A DNA stretch of 64,000 nucleotides from Cereibacter sphaeroides (GCA_003243455.1 QFQS01000002.1:310001-374000), one strand, 5' to 3'; shown: positions 15,344 to 24,954, counted from the first letter of the stretch. Numbers and translations: made by a program. The notes: generated from the sequence alone by a model not told the origin.

Positions 15344-17781
15344 TGGCCGGGAAACTTGTCGTCATCGGTGCAGGCATGGCCTCGGGCCGGATGCTGGAAC
15401 ATCTGGTCGAAACCGCACCCGATGCCTTCGACATCACCCTGTTCAACGGCGAGCGGCGTGGAAACTACAACCGTATCATGCTGTCGCCGGTGCTGTCGGG
15501 CGAAAAGACCTATGAGGAAATCGTCACGCACGACGACACCTGGTATGCAGAAAGGCGCATCAAGACCCGCTTCGGCGAGCATGTGACAAGGATCGACCGG
15601 GGGCGGAAAGTCGTCGTCTCCGCGCGTGGAGAGACTGCCTACGACCGCTTGGTGATCGCAACAGGTTCGGCGCCGTTCATCATTCCGGTTCAGGGCAAGG
15701 ATCTGCCGGGGGTAGTCACCTACCGCGACCTTGATGACACCAATGCCATGATCGCGGCGGCGAAACCCGGCGCGAAGGCGGTGGTGATCGGTGGCGGTCT
15801 GCTGGGACTGGAGGCGGCGGCCGGGTTGCAGTTGCGCGGCATGGAGGTGACGGTGATCCACCTCATCGGGCATCTGATGGAACGTCAGCTTGACCCGTCG
15901 GCAAGCTATCTTCTGCAGAAAGCCCTCGAATCGCGGGGAATCCGCGTGCATTGCAAGGGCGCGACCAAGGCCATTCTTGGCGGGGACCGGGTCGAGGCGG
16001 TGCTGCTTGAGGATGGCACCGTCCATGGCGCCGATCTGGTGGTGATGGCCGTGGGTATCAGGCCGGAGGTGCGCCTTGCCGTCGATGCGGGTCTGAACAT
16101 CGGGCGCGGCATCACGGTCGACGACAGGCTGCAAACATCGGACCCGGCGATCTTTGCTGTCGGCGAATGCGTCGAGCATGACAAGATGCTCTTTGGTCTT
16201 GTAGCACCGCTTTACGATCAGGCGAAAGTTCTGGCCCGGACGCTCGCCGGTGAAGACGCTGCGTTTCGCCCCGTTCAGACGGCGACCAAGCTGAAGGTCA
16301 CGGGTTGTGATCTGTTCAGCGCGGGCGACTTCGCCGATGCGCCGGGCCGAGAGGACATCGTATTCCGCGATCCCGGGCGCGGCCAGTACAAGAGGCTGGT
16401 GATCGAGGGCGACCGTTTGGTGGGTGCGGTGATGTATGGCGACACCGCGGACGGCAACTGGTTCTTCGGCCTGATCAAGGATGGCACCGACATCGGCTCG
16501 ATGCGCGACACGCTGATCTTCGGGCCGGGCTTTGCCGGAGGGTCCAAGTCGGACCCTTTGGCAGCCGTTGCAGCCTTGCCGCCTGAGGCGGAAATCTGTG
16601 GCTGCAACGGCGTCTGCAAGGGCCGGATCGTCCAGGCGATCGAGGGCGGAGCCACCACGCTGGACGCGGTGCGCGCCAGCACGAAGGCCAGTTCATCCTG
16701 TGGAACCTGCACCGGTCTGGTGGAACAGGTTCTGGCCGAGACGCTGGGCGATGCCTTCGTCATGCCCGCGGCGCAACCGATGTGCAAATGCGCGGGCCAT
16801 ACCCATGACGACGTGCGCCGTCTCATCAAGTCGATGGGGCTGAAGTCGATTCCTGCCGTCATGCAGGAGCTGGGCTGGAAAACCACCGGAGGCTGCGCAT
16901 CATGCCGGCCGGCGCTGAACTATTACCTGCTGGCCGACTGGCCGCTTGAATACAGAGATGACAGGCAGTCGCGCTTCGTCAACGAAAGGAACCATGCCAA
17001 TATCCAGAAGGACGGCACCTATTCGGTCGTGCCCCGCATGTGGGGCGGTGTGACGACGCCCGCAGAATTGCGCGCCATCGCCGATGCGGCCGACAAGTAT
17101 GCCGTGCCGATGATAAAGGTGACGGGCGGTCAGCGCATCGACCTTCTGGGCGTCAGGAAAGAGGATCTGCCCGCAATCTGGGCCGACCTGAACGATGCCG
17201 GAATGGTGTCGGGTCACGCCTATTCCAAGGGCTTGCGCACCGTAAAGACCTGCGTCGGCTCCGATTTCTGCCGGTTCGGCACGCAGGATTCCACGGGATT
17301 GGGAATCAAGCTGGAAAAGCTGCTGTGGGGGTCCTGGACGCCCGCCAAGGTTAAGCTTGGCGTATCGGGCTGTCCGCGCAACTGTGCCGAGGCGACCTGC
17401 AAGGATGTGGGCGTGGTCTGTGTCGAGAGCGGCTACGAGATCGGCGTGGCAGGAGCTGCGGGCATGGATGTGAAAGAGACTGAGCTGCTTTGCAAGGTCA
17501 CGTCCGAGGAAGAGGCGATGGAGGTCATCGCTGCCTTCGTCCAGCTTTACCGCGAGAACAGCCGCTACCTGCACCGCATCTACAAATGGGTGGCCAAGGT
17601 CGGCCTGGACTGGTGCAAGGCGCAGGTGGTGGACGACCTTGAAAACCGTCGCGCGCTGTACGATCGCTTCATGCTCAGCCAGTCGGTCTATCAGACTGAC
17701 CCTTGGGCCGAACACACCCGTCAGGCCGATCGCGCGCGTTGGGGCGCCATGGCCGATCTGTCATTGGAGGCTGCGGAATGA
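15340..17781 (+). CDS. nirB: Assimilatory nitrite reductase [NAD(P)H], large subunit
   Basis: The protein has 813 residues and reduces nitrite to ammonium with six electrons in the cytoplasm. In order: FAD/NAD domain (GAGMASGRMLE near 10-20, second dinucleotide fold VVIGGGLLGLEAA at about 149); a BFD-like [2Fe-2S] domain (CGCNGVCKG, SCGTC); a second Cys-rich stretch (CKCAGH, GGCASCRPA); a nitrite/sulfite reductase ferredoxin-like half; and the siroheme/[4Fe-4S] site TCVGSDFCRFGTQDS plus SGCPRNCAEATC. It overlaps nrtC upstream (ATGA) and nirD downstream (ATGA). Siroheme is supplied through the methyltransferase at the operon's end. Other names in use are nasB and nasD. Confidence 0.96.
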   Translation: MMAGKLVVIGAGMASGRMLEHLVETAPDAFDITLFNGERRGNYNRIMLSPVLSGEKTYEEIVTHDDTWYAERRIKTRFGEHVTRIDRGRKVVVSARGETAYDRLVIATGSAPFIIPVQGKDLPGVVTYRDLDDTNAMIAAAKPGAKAVVIGGGLLGLEAAAGLQLRGMEVTVIHLIGHLMERQLDPSASYLLQKALESRGIRVHCKGATKAILGGDRVEAVLLEDGTVHGADLVVMAVGIRPEVRLAVDAGLNIGRGITVDDRLQTSDPAIFAVGECVEHDKMLFGLVAPLYDQAKVLARTLAGEDAAFRPVQTATKLKVTGCDLFSAGDFADAPGREDIVFRDPGRGQYKRLVIEGDRLVGAVMYGDTADGNWFFGLIKDGTDIGSMRDTLIFGPGFAGGSKSDPLAAVAALPPEAEICGCNGVCKGRIVQAIEGGATTLDAVRASTKASSSCGTCTGLVEQVLAETLGDAFVMPAAQPMCKCAGHTHDDVRRLIKSMGLKSIPAVMQELGWKTTGGCASCRPALNYYLLADWPLEYRDDRQSRFVNERNHANIQKDGTYSVVPRMWGGVTTPAELRAIADAADKYAVPMIKVTGGQRIDLLGVRKEDLPAIWADLNDAGMVSGHAYSKGLRTVKTCVGSDFCRFGTQDSTGLGIKLEKLLWGSWTPAKVKLGVSGCPRNCAEATCKDVGVVCVESGYEIGVAGAAGMDVKETELLCKVTSEEEAMEVIAAFVQLYRENSRYLHRIYKWVAKVGLDWCKAQVVDDLENRRALYDRFMLSQSVYQTDPWAEHTRQADRARWGAMADLSLEAAE

Positions 17782-18125
17782 CCCATGCCGCCGAATTCTG
17801 GATCGACATCGGCGCGCTTGACGATATTCCGCCGCAGGGTGCGCGCGTGGTCAAAACTTCACTCGGCTGCGCCGCGATATTCCGAACTGCGACTGACGAG
17901 GTTTTCGCCCTGGACGACCGCTGCCCACACAAGGGCGGGCCGCTTTCCGAAGGCATCGTGCATGGAGCGCAGGTGACATGTCCGCTGCACGCCTGGGTTT
18001 TCAGCCTGGAAACTGGCCATGCACAGGGCGCGGACGAAGGCAGCGTCGGCACGTATCCTGTCCGTGTCGAGGCGGGGCGCATACTGCTGGACACCCGCCG
18101 CCTTGCCCGTCGGGCCGCGGCATGA
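17778..18125 (+). CDS. nirD: Nitrite reductase small subunit (Rieske-type)
   Basis: The protein has 115 residues and a complete Rieske [2Fe-2S] site, Cys49-x-His51 and Cys68-x2-His71 (CPHKGGPLSEG and CPLHAW). Classical enterobacterial NirD lacks these ligands, whereas NasG/NasE-type subunits keep them, so here the small subunit can carry electrons from NADH to NirB. The ATG lies in an ATGA overlap with the nirB stop, and the nasA start overlaps its own stop in the same way. This fixes a 1:1 translational coupling. It is called nasG or nasE in other species. Confidence 0.94.
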   Translation: MTHAAEFWIDIGALDDIPPQGARVVKTSLGCAAIFRTATDEVFALDDRCPHKGGPLSEGIVHGAQVTCPLHAWVFSLETGHAQGADEGSVGTYPVRVEAGRILLDTRRLARRAAA

Positions 18126-20746
18126 ACGAAACCGTCCGCACCACCTGCCCCTATTGCGGCGTGGGCTGCGGGGTTCTGGTGGCACCCGATGGCAAGGGCG
18201 GGCTGTCGGTGAAGGGCGACCCGGATCATCCTGCAAACCGGGGGCGGCTTTGTTCCAAAGGCGGCGCATTGGGAGAAACGGTCGGGCTTGAGGGGCGGTT
18301 GCTTGCGCCCAGGGCCTTTGGCCAGACGGTGGAATGGGACGAAGCGCTGGACCTTGTCTCCCGCCGCTTCTCCCAGGTCATCGTCGATCATGGGCCCGAT
18401 GCAGTCGCACTCTATGTCTCCGGACAGATGCTGACCGAAGATTACTACGTCGCGAACAAGCTGATGAAGGGGTTCATCGGCAGTGCCAACATCGACACGA
18501 ATTCGCGGCTTTGCATGGCCTCTTCGGTGGCCGGCCACAGGCGGGCCTTCGGGACCGACACGGTGCCGGGCCTTTACGAGGATCTGGAACTGGCGGATGT
18601 GGTCGTGCTGACCGGGTCCAACCTGGCCTGGTGCCATCCCGTGCTGTATCAGCGCCTTGCCGCTGCCAAGGCAGCAAGACCTGGGATGCGGGTGATCGTG
18701 ATCGATCCGCGCCGTACGGCCACCTGCGACATCGCGGACCTGCACCTGGCCATCGCGCCCGGAGGGGACGCCGCGCTGTTCAACCTGCTGCTTGCCGCGA
18801 TCGAGGACCGTGGCGCGACCGACCGGGCCTTTGTCGCGGCCCATGTCATCGGCCACGCAAAGGCGCTGGCGGCGGCGCGCGCGACCGAGGCCGCGATGAC
18901 GGGGCTTTCTGAGGATGAACTTCGTCGGTTCTGCGATCTGTGGATCGGCGCCGAGCGTGTCGTCACCGTCTATTCCCAGGGCATCAACCAGTCCGAAAGC
19001 GGCACCGACAAGGTCAACGCGATCCTGAATTGCCACCTTTCCACTGGCAGGATCGGCCGTCCCGGCATGGGGCCGTTCAGCGTGACGGGCCAGCCCAATG
19101 CCATGGGGGGGCGTGAGGTGGGCGGGATGGCCAATATGCTGGCCTGCCATCTTGAGCTTGAAGATCCCGCGCATCGGCAAGCGGTGCAAGGATTCTGGGA
19201 CAGCCCGCGCATGGCCGACAAGCCAGGCCTGAAGGCGGTTGACATGTTCAGCGCCGTGGCCGACGGGCGGATCAAGGCGATCTGGATCATCCACACCAAC
19301 CCGGCGGTCTCGATGCCCGATGCCGATGCCGTGGCGGTGGCGTTGAAGGACTGCCCCTTCGTCGTCGTATCGGACATCACCGCCGAGACGGATACGGCGC
19401 GGCTTGCCCATGTGCTTCTGCCCGCCACCGCCTGGGGTGAAAAGAATGGCACCGTCACCAATTCCGAACGCACGATCAGCCGTCAGCGCGCCGTTCTGCC
19501 CGCGCCCGGTCAGGCGCGGGACGACTGGCGCATCCTTGCCGAAGTCGGCACGCGCCTGGCGCCACGGGAAGCTTTCGCCTGGAACAGTGCGGCCGAGGTC
19601 TTTGCCGAATATGCGGCGCTTTCCGGCATCGCTGGCCAGCTGGGCAGCGATTTCGACATCTCGGACCATGCTGAGATCGACGTGGCGGCATATGATGCCC
19701 TTTCTCCCTTTACCTGGCCTGCGTCAGCTGGGCGGCGGGGTGGGCGTTTCTTTGGCGATGGACGGTTCCACACTGCAGACGGGCGGGGGCGGATGCTGGC
19801 CGTTACACCACGCACCCCCGTAGCGATCCTGACGCCCGACCTTCCGTTCCGCCTGAACACCGGCCGCGTTCGTGACCAGTGGCATACGATGACCCGCAGC
19901 GCGAAATCGCCGCGGCTCAGTCAGCATCTGGCGGAGCCCTTTCTGGAACTGCACCCCGCCGATGCGGCGCGCCTGGCCGTCGATCCCGCTGACCTGGTCG
20001 AGGTCGGCAACAGCCATGGGCGCACCATCCTGCGCGCATTGGTGACGGATCGCGTCAATCCGGGCCAGGTTTTCGCGCCCATGCACTGGACGGCGGAAAC
20101 CGCCGCGCTTGCCCGCATCGACACATTGGTTCCGGGCGTGACCGATCCCTTATCGGGCCAGCCCGAAAGCAAGGCTGCCGCCGTCTCTGTCCGGCGCTTT
20201 CCCGCGAGCTGGTTCGGTTTTGCGATTTCGGCCGCGCCGATGTTTCCAAGGGCCGACTACTGGTCGCGGATGCGCAGCAACGGTGGCTGGCGCGCCGAAC
20301 TGGCCGGGCGCGACCTGCCAGTGGACTGGGAAGCCTATGCGCGCCGCCTCTTCGACCTGCCTGAAATGCCTGCGGTGACGCTGTTCGCCGCGCGCCGCGG
20401 CCTTGCGCGCATCGCTTTCCACGATGGTGACCGTTTGCTGGCGGCATTCTTTGCCGGGCCGGAACCGCTGGCGTTGGCGCGCGACCATCTTGCCGCGCAG
20501 ATGGTGGAACTCACCGGACCGGCTTTGGCCGGCCGGCCGCGCGCCGACAGGCCCGATCCCGGCCCGACGATCTGCGCCTGTCTGAATGTCGGCCTCAACA
20601 CCATCCGCAGCGCCATCGAGGCCGGTCGCGCCGCAAGTGTCGAGGCGATTGGCGAAACGTTGGGAGCGGGCACATCCTGCGGTTCCTGCCGACCCGAACT
20701 TGCCCAGATCCTTGCGCGCAGCCGCTACAAGGAGGCCGCCGAATGA
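18122..20746 (+). CDS. nasA: Assimilatory nitrate reductase catalytic subunit
   Basis: This 874-residue molybdenum (bis-MGD) enzyme reduces nitrate to nitrite in the cytoplasm. The N-terminal [4Fe-4S] ligands are Cys9, Cys12, Cys16 and Cys44 (CPYCGVGC, LCSKG). Pterin-binding segments include NIDTNSRLCMASSVAGHRRA, GSNLAWCHPV and VIDPRRTATCDIADLHL, and the molydopterin dinucleotide domain covers about residues 560-680 (RLNTGRVRDQWHTMTRSAKS). A C-terminal BFD-like [2Fe-2S] domain follows (CACLNVG, SCGSCRPE). No signal peptide. The start at 18122 overlaps nirD (ATGA). The upstream open frame is a shadow. Called nasC in P. denitrificans. Confidence 0.95.
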   Translation: MNETVRTTCPYCGVGCGVLVAPDGKGGLSVKGDPDHPANRGRLCSKGGALGETVGLEGRLLAPRAFGQTVEWDEALDLVSRRFSQVIVDHGPDAVALYVSGQMLTEDYYVANKLMKGFIGSANIDTNSRLCMASSVAGHRRAFGTDTVPGLYEDLELADVVVLTGSNLAWCHPVLYQRLAAAKAARPGMRVIVIDPRRTATCDIADLHLAIAPGGDAALFNLLLAAIEDRGATDRAFVAAHVIGHAKALAAARATEAAMTGLSEDELRRFCDLWIGAERVVTVYSQGINQSESGTDKVNAILNCHLSTGRIGRPGMGPFSVTGQPNAMGGREVGGMANMLACHLELEDPAHRQAVQGFWDSPRMADKPGLKAVDMFSAVADGRIKAIWIIHTNPAVSMPDADAVAVALKDCPFVVVSDITAETDTARLAHVLLPATAWGEKNGTVTNSERTISRQRAVLPAPGQARDDWRILAEVGTRLAPREAFAWNSAAEVFAEYAALSGIAGQLGSDFDISDHAEIDVAAYDALSPFTWPASAGRRGGRFFGDGRFHTADGRGRMLAVTPRTPVAILTPDLPFRLNTGRVRDQWHTMTRSAKSPRLSQHLAEPFLELHPADAARLAVDPADLVEVGNSHGRTILRALVTDRVNPGQVFAPMHWTAETAALARIDTLVPGVTDPLSGQPESKAAAVSVRRFPASWFGFAISAAPMFPRADYWSRMRSNGGWRAELAGRDLPVDWEAYARRLFDLPEMPAVTLFAARRGLARIAFHDGDRLLAAFFAGPEPLALARDHLAAQMVELTGPALAGRPRADRPDPGPTICACLNVGLNTIRSAIEAGRAASVEAIGETLGAGTSCGSCRPELAQILARSRYKEAAE

Positions 20747-21546
20747 GTATCCTGCCAGATCCGGGCCGGATCACCCCGGCACCGGCATCGCCGGACATGG
20801 GCCGGATCAGTCTTGTGGGCGCAGGTCCGGGCGCGCGCGATCTTTTGACGCTGCGCGCGATCGACCGGCTGCGCGAGGCAGACATCGTCTTTCACGACCG
20901 GCTGGTCGACGGCGAGGTTCTTGCGCTGATTCCCCACGGAACGCGTGTGGTCAACGTTGGCAAGGAGGTAGGTCGCAACGCCTGGCCGCAAGAGGTTATC
21001 TGCGCGCTTGTCGTGGCCGAGGCATTGGCGGGCGCAAGGGTCGTGCGGCTGAAATCGGGCGATCCGTCAATCTTTGGCCGTGCACGCGAGGAAATCGAGG
21101 CCGCGCGCGCGGCGGGGATTGCCGTCGAAATCGTACCCGGAATAACGGCCGCAAGCGCGGCCTCGGCCGTGCTGTGCGAACCGCTGACCGAACGCGGACG
21201 GTTCAACCGCTTGCTGGTCATCACGGGAACTGACCTGCACGGTCGGCCGGTCTCGGATCTTGCCGCCTGCGCGGTTCCCGGCACGCGCATAGCGCTTTAC
21301 ATGGCGGTGCAGCATCTTCGCGAGATCAGCCGGATACTGCTGGCAGCCAGCGTATCGCCGGAAAGCGACGTTCAGATCGTCTCGCATGTGGCCACGGCAA
21401 GGGAGCGCGTGTCGAGAACCACTCTTGCCGACCTGGCAGACGCGGCGGGCAGTATCGAGAACCCATCCGTCGTGCTGATCGGCATAGCGGTGCAGCGAGA
21501 GGCCAGTGACGAGGACGCTCTGTCCGTTACGGGCGTTTCGGGCTGA
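20743..21546 (+). CDS. cobA: Uroporphyrinogen-III C-methyltransferase (siroheme branch)
   Basis: This 267-residue S-adenosylmethionine methyltransferase makes precorrin-2 from uroporphyrinogen III. The family motifs are SLVGAGPGARDLLTLRA, IVFHDRLV, RLKSGDPSIFGRAREE, VEIVPGITAASAASA and ALYMAVQHL. The CysG oxidase/ferrochelatase half is not present, so those steps must be encoded elsewhere. ATGA overlap with nasA makes it the last gene of the operon, where it feeds siroheme to NirB. Also called sumT or nasF-like in nas loci. Confidence 0.93.
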   Translation: MSILPDPGRITPAPASPDMGRISLVGAGPGARDLLTLRAIDRLREADIVFHDRLVDGEVLALIPHGTRVVNVGKEVGRNAWPQEVICALVVAEALAGARVVRLKSGDPSIFGRAREEIEAARAAGIAVEIVPGITAASAASAVLCEPLTERGRFNRLLVITGTDLHGRPVSDLAACAVPGTRIALYMAVQHLREISRILLAASVSPESDVQIVSHVATARERVSRTTLADLADAAGSIENPSVVLIGIAVQREASDEDALSVTGVSG

Positions 21547-21559
21547 ACGGCAACGCGGG

Positions 21560-22669
21560 TTACCCCGCCGGTCCCCCCGGCCAGTCCGCCGCCTGCATCT
21601 CGCGCAGACGGCTTGCCGTGCGCTCGAATTCAAAGGCTCCGGTCCCTTCGATATACAACCGTTCGGGCACTTCGGCGGCAGAGCAGATAAGGCGAACACG
21701 CGCCTCGTACAGCGTGTCGATCAGCGTGACGAACCGCTTCGCCTCGTTATAGTTCGACGATGAAAGCTGCGGCACGTCCTCCAGTATCAGCACCCGCACC
21801 GCACTGGCGATGGCCAGGAAATCGGCGGCGCTGAGCGGTCGCGCGCACAGATCCCAGAAACTGGCCCGACCGATGCCATTGACGAAGGCCGGCACTTCAA
21901 CGGTGCGCCCGTTGACCGGCAGGCGCAGCGGCGCGGCCGGCATTCCCCCGGTCAGGTCGGCCCAGATCGCCCCGATCGCGGCCTTGGCCGCGTGGCCGGC
22001 CGGGGTGAAATAGACCTGCGCCCCTTCCAGCCGGTGCTGGCGATAATCCGTGGGGCTATGTAGCTCCACCACTTCCAGACTCGCCCGCAGCAAGGCAATG
22101 AAGGGCAGGAACGAAGCCCGGTTCAGGCCGTCCTTGTACAAATCCTCGGGCGGGCGGTTCGAGGTGGTGACGATCACCACGCCATCGGCCATCAACAGTT
22201 CGAACAACCGTCCCACGATCATCGCATCGGTGATGTCGGTGATCTGCATCTCGTCAAAGCACAGCAGCCGGACCTCTGCCGCGACTGTTTCGGCTACGGG
22301 TGCCAGCGCGTCGTCAACTCCGCGCTGGCGGGCCGTGTGCATGCCATGATGGATTTCCTGCATGAAGGCGTGGAAATGCACCCGGCGCTTGGCGGAAATG
22401 GCGACCGAGGCAAAGAACAGGTCCATGACCATGGACTTTCCACGTCCGACACCACCCCAGATGTACAGACCCCTGGGCGGGGTCGCAGGTTTGTGGAACA
22501 GGCCCAGCAGCCCGCCGCGCGGGCGGTCGGGATGCGTCTCCAGCCAGGTTCGGATCGCCTCCATATCCGGCAGAAGCCCGCGCTGCGCGGGGTCTGCACG
22601 CAGCCTGCCGTCGGCCACGAGTGCATCGTATTGCTCGGTCAGGGTCTGGCGGGCCGTGGTGTCGGTCAA
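21560..22669 (-). CDS. zapE: AFG1/ZapE-family ATPase
   Basis: The protein has 369 residues. Walker A is WGGVGRGKS (71-79). Walker B is RLLCFDEMQITDITDAMIVG and the arginine/sensor region TTSNRPPEDLYKDGLNR. These are diagnostic of the AFG1-like ATPases, which include the cell-division ATPase ZapE and mitochondrial LACE1. They act at the inner face of the membrane in division and protein quality control. The gene is convergent with the nitrate operon, and only 13 bases separate the two stops. The glycosyltransferase-like gene ends three bases upstream of its start, so the two are probably co-transcribed. Confidence 0.93.
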   Translation of the reverse strand: MTDTTARQTLTEQYDALVADGRLRADPAQRGLLPDMEAIRTWLETHPDRPRGGLLGLFHKPATPPRGLYIWGGVGRGKSMVMDLFFASVAISAKRRVHFHAFMQEIHHGMHTARQRGVDDALAPVAETVAAEVRLLCFDEMQITDITDAMIVGRLFELLMADGVVIVTTSNRPPEDLYKDGLNRASFLPFIALLRASLEVVELHSPTDYRQHRLEGAQVYFTPAGHAAKAAIGAIWADLTGGMPAAPLRLPVNGRTVEVPAFVNGIGRASFWDLCARPLSAADFLAIASAVRVLILEDVPQLSSSNYNEAKRFVTLIDTLYEARVRLICSAAEVPERLYIEGTGAFEFERTASRLREMQAADWPGGPAG

Positions 22670-22672
22670 GCG

Positions 22673-23569
22673 TTATCCGTCATGTGCATAGGCGTCGATA
22701 AGCTGCTGGCGAAACGGCCCCATCGCCCGGTCGCTCCAGATCAGCGCACGCCCCTTGCGGTCGGTTATCATGGCTCCTTCGGGAAGGGAAAGCAGTTCGT
22801 GAGCTTTCACTTCCGGCCCGCTGAGAGTGACCGCAGCCAGCCCGGCCCTGCGACGCCGCACCCAGGGCAATCGGGTGCGCAGCGCGATCAGCCAGCTGAA
22901 CGGGAGCATGAACTCGGCCGACAGCTTGGCCGCAAAACTGCGCGGCAGCGCGATCATGCGGTCCTGTGCAACCCAGCTGATGAAACGCTCATCAGCAATC
23001 GTCGGGCGGAACGACATGTCGGGATGTGCCGCCCAGACCTCATGAAATCGCTGCGCGATGAAGCCGCATTCGGCTGGGTGGAACACCACGACCGAAGAAT
23101 TTCCGCGGGCATAGCGATGCCCGCCTGTGAGCCTGTGGACCAGGCGCCCAGGCCAGCCAAAGGGCAGGACCACACTTTGCAGCATCAGGATCGACCGGCG
23201 ATCGCGCATCAGCGCGATGCCGCGCATCAGATCGCCGGTTACGAGCGTGTCCAGATCGACATAGACGGCAGGCAGATCGTCGGGGACGACCCCCTGCTCG
23301 AACATCGCAAGCTTGGCCTGGCAGCCTGAGGCAGTGAAGGGATGTTGCAGGAAGTAGTCGGGAAAGAAGCGTTGCTCCACTCCCGCAGCCAGTCCGGGCC
23401 GGTCGCGGTCGGTGATGAGCACAAATCGCGGCTGATGCCTGGCGCCTGCGCGGATCTGGGCGACGATCCGGTTCACGTCCGACACGGGATAGCGCGACCC
23501 CCATAGCACAAGCACACATTGCCAGTGAGGTTGTTCTTGCTGCTGCACGTCTATTCTGCCCGTGGCCAT
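22673..23569 (-). CDS. Glycosyltransferase-like protein (GT-A fold, family uncertain)
   Basis: The protein has 298 residues from the ATG at 23569. The frame is open further to 23692, but that would overlap the divergent MFS gene, and the upstream residues are not protein-like. It begins HWQCVLVLWGSRYPVSDVNR, followed by RFVLITDRD and a D-x-D-type metal site VYVDLDTLVTGDL. NSSVVVFHP and ADERFISWVAQDRM come later. This layout fits a nucleotide-sugar-dependent glycosyltransferase similar to GT8 or relatives. The acceptor and sugar are unknown. It precedes zapE by three bases. Confidence 0.68.
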   Translation of the reverse strand: MATGRIDVQQQEQPHWQCVLVLWGSRYPVSDVNRIVAQIRAGARHQPRFVLITDRDRPGLAAGVEQRFFPDYFLQHPFTASGCQAKLAMFEQGVVPDDLPAVYVDLDTLVTGDLMRGIALMRDRRSILMLQSVVLPFGWPGRLVHRLTGGHRYARGNSSVVVFHPAECGFIAQRFHEVWAAHPDMSFRPTIADERFISWVAQDRMIALPRSFAAKLSAEFMLPFSWLIALRTRLPWVRRRRAGLAAVTLSGPEVKAHELLSLPEGAMITDRKGRALIWSDRAMGPFRQQLIDAYAHDG

Positions 23570-23685
23570 TTGGCGGCAAGATGCACGGCAATTATGAAGG
23601 ATTTTGATGGGGTTCATTACAAAAATGACAGATTGACGCTGTTCCGGGATCGCCGCATTTTCACCTGCCGAAGGTGGAGCACCCG

Positions 23686-24924
23686 ATGACAAAAACCCCG
23701 ATCGTGACGCCGGTTCTTATAGGCGGCTGCATCATCCTGATGCTGTCCTTTGCGATCCGGGCGAGTTTCGGCGTATTCCAGATTCCGGTCGCCGCCGAGT
23801 TCGGCTGGCCGCGCGCCGATTTCTCGATGGCGATTGCGATCCAGAATCTGGCCTGGGGCATCGGTCAGCCGATTTTCGGGGCGATCGCGGAAAAGTTCGG
23901 CGATCGCAAGGCAATCATAGGCGGGGCCATCCTTTATGCGGCAGGGCTGGTGTTGTCTGCTTTTGCCGTCACACCGGGCCAGCACCAGTTTCTGGAAATT
24001 CTGGTGGGCTTTGGCATCGCCGGAACGGGTTTCGGCGTGATCCTGGCAGTTGTCGGACGCGCCAGCTCGCCCGAAAATCGCTCGCTGACGCTGGGCATCG
24101 CCACGGCGGCGGGATCGGCCGGGCAGGTATTTGGCGCGCCGACCGCGGAAATCTTGCTGGGCTTATACAGCTGGCAGACTGTCTTTATCATCTTTGCCGC
24201 CGTGATCCTTGCCTCGCTTGCCGCGCTGCCCCTGATGCGCGCTCCGGTCGTGGCGACGCGGCAGGAGATTTCCGAGTCGTTCAGCGAAGTTGTATCCAAA
24301 GCGGTGCGCGACCCATCCTTCACTTTGATCTTCGTGGGCTTTTTCTCTTGCGGTTATCAGTTGGGCTTCATTACAGCCCATTTCCCTGCCTTCGTGGCCG
24401 AGGTGTGTGGCGCGATCAGCCCGACCGGGCCGCTGGCCGCGCTTGGCATCACCACCACATCTGCGCTTGGCGCGATTGCCATTTCGATCATCGGGTTGGC
24501 CAATATCGTGGGCTCGATAACGGCGGGCTGGCTGGGAAAAGTCTATCGGAAGAAATACCTGCTGGCCGCGATCTATACGGGCCGCACCATCGCCGCAGCA
24601 TTGTTCATCATGCTGCCTATGACGCCCACCACCGTAATCCTGTTCTCTGTGGTCATGGGGGCCCTTTGGCTGGCCACCGTGCCGCTGACCTCGGGGCTGG
24701 TCGCCTATATCTACGGCATCCGTTACATGGGCACGCTGTACGGGCTGGTGTTCCTGAGCCATCAGATCGGCGCGTTTCTGGGCGTCTGGCTGGGCGGGCG
24801 CATGTATGACGCGACGGGCAGCTATACTGCGGTCTGGTGGGTTGGCGTTGGCGTCGGAGCATTCTCGGCCATCGTTCATCTGCCGATCCGCGAACGGCCC
24901 ATGTCGATGGCGCGGCCCGCATGA
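23686..24924 (+). CDS. MFS transporter (oxalate/formate antiporter-like, OFA/MCT type)
   Basis: This 412-residue protein has twelve hydrophobic segments. The N-terminal half carries RASFGVFQIPVAAEFGWPRA and WGIGQPIFGAIAEKFGDRKA, a pattern of monocarboxylate-type MFS carriers. The second half shows YIYGIRYMGTLYGLVFLSHQ and IGAFLGVWLGGRMYD, the C-terminal signature of the same group. The ATG at 23686 has AAGGTGGAG ahead, and a GTG at 23674 is a weaker choice. The substrate is likely a small organic acid, but this is inference. A second MFS gene follows after 30 bases. Confidence 0.85.
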   Translation: MTKTPIVTPVLIGGCIILMLSFAIRASFGVFQIPVAAEFGWPRADFSMAIAIQNLAWGIGQPIFGAIAEKFGDRKAIIGGAILYAAGLVLSAFAVTPGQHQFLEILVGFGIAGTGFGVILAVVGRASSPENRSLTLGIATAAGSAGQVFGAPTAEILLGLYSWQTVFIIFAAVILASLAALPLMRAPVVATRQEISESFSEVVSKAVRDPSFTLIFVGFFSCGYQLGFITAHFPAFVAEVCGAISPTGPLAALGITTTSALGAIAISIIGLANIVGSITAGWLGKVYRKKYLLAAIYTGRTIAAALFIMLPMTPTTVILFSVVMGALWLATVPLTSGLVAYIYGIRYMGTLYGLVFLSHQIGAFLGVWLGGRMYDATGSYTAVWWVGVGVGAFSAIVHLPIRERPMSMARPA

Positions 24925-24954
24925 AGGTGCAGCTGCCGGGTCTGACGAACTGAC

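Noticed and set aside
17675..19669. Very long minus-strand open frame (664 codons) over nirD and nasA
   Set aside because: The plus strand has complete, motif-bearing nirD and nasA. The antisense frame is rich in Arg/Gly/His with no domain and exists because of GC-rich third positions.
21555..21568. Hairpin GCGGG/CCCGC at the end of the nitrate operon as terminator
   Set aside because: Only five pairs, no T tract, and it overlaps the zapE stop codon; too weak to list.
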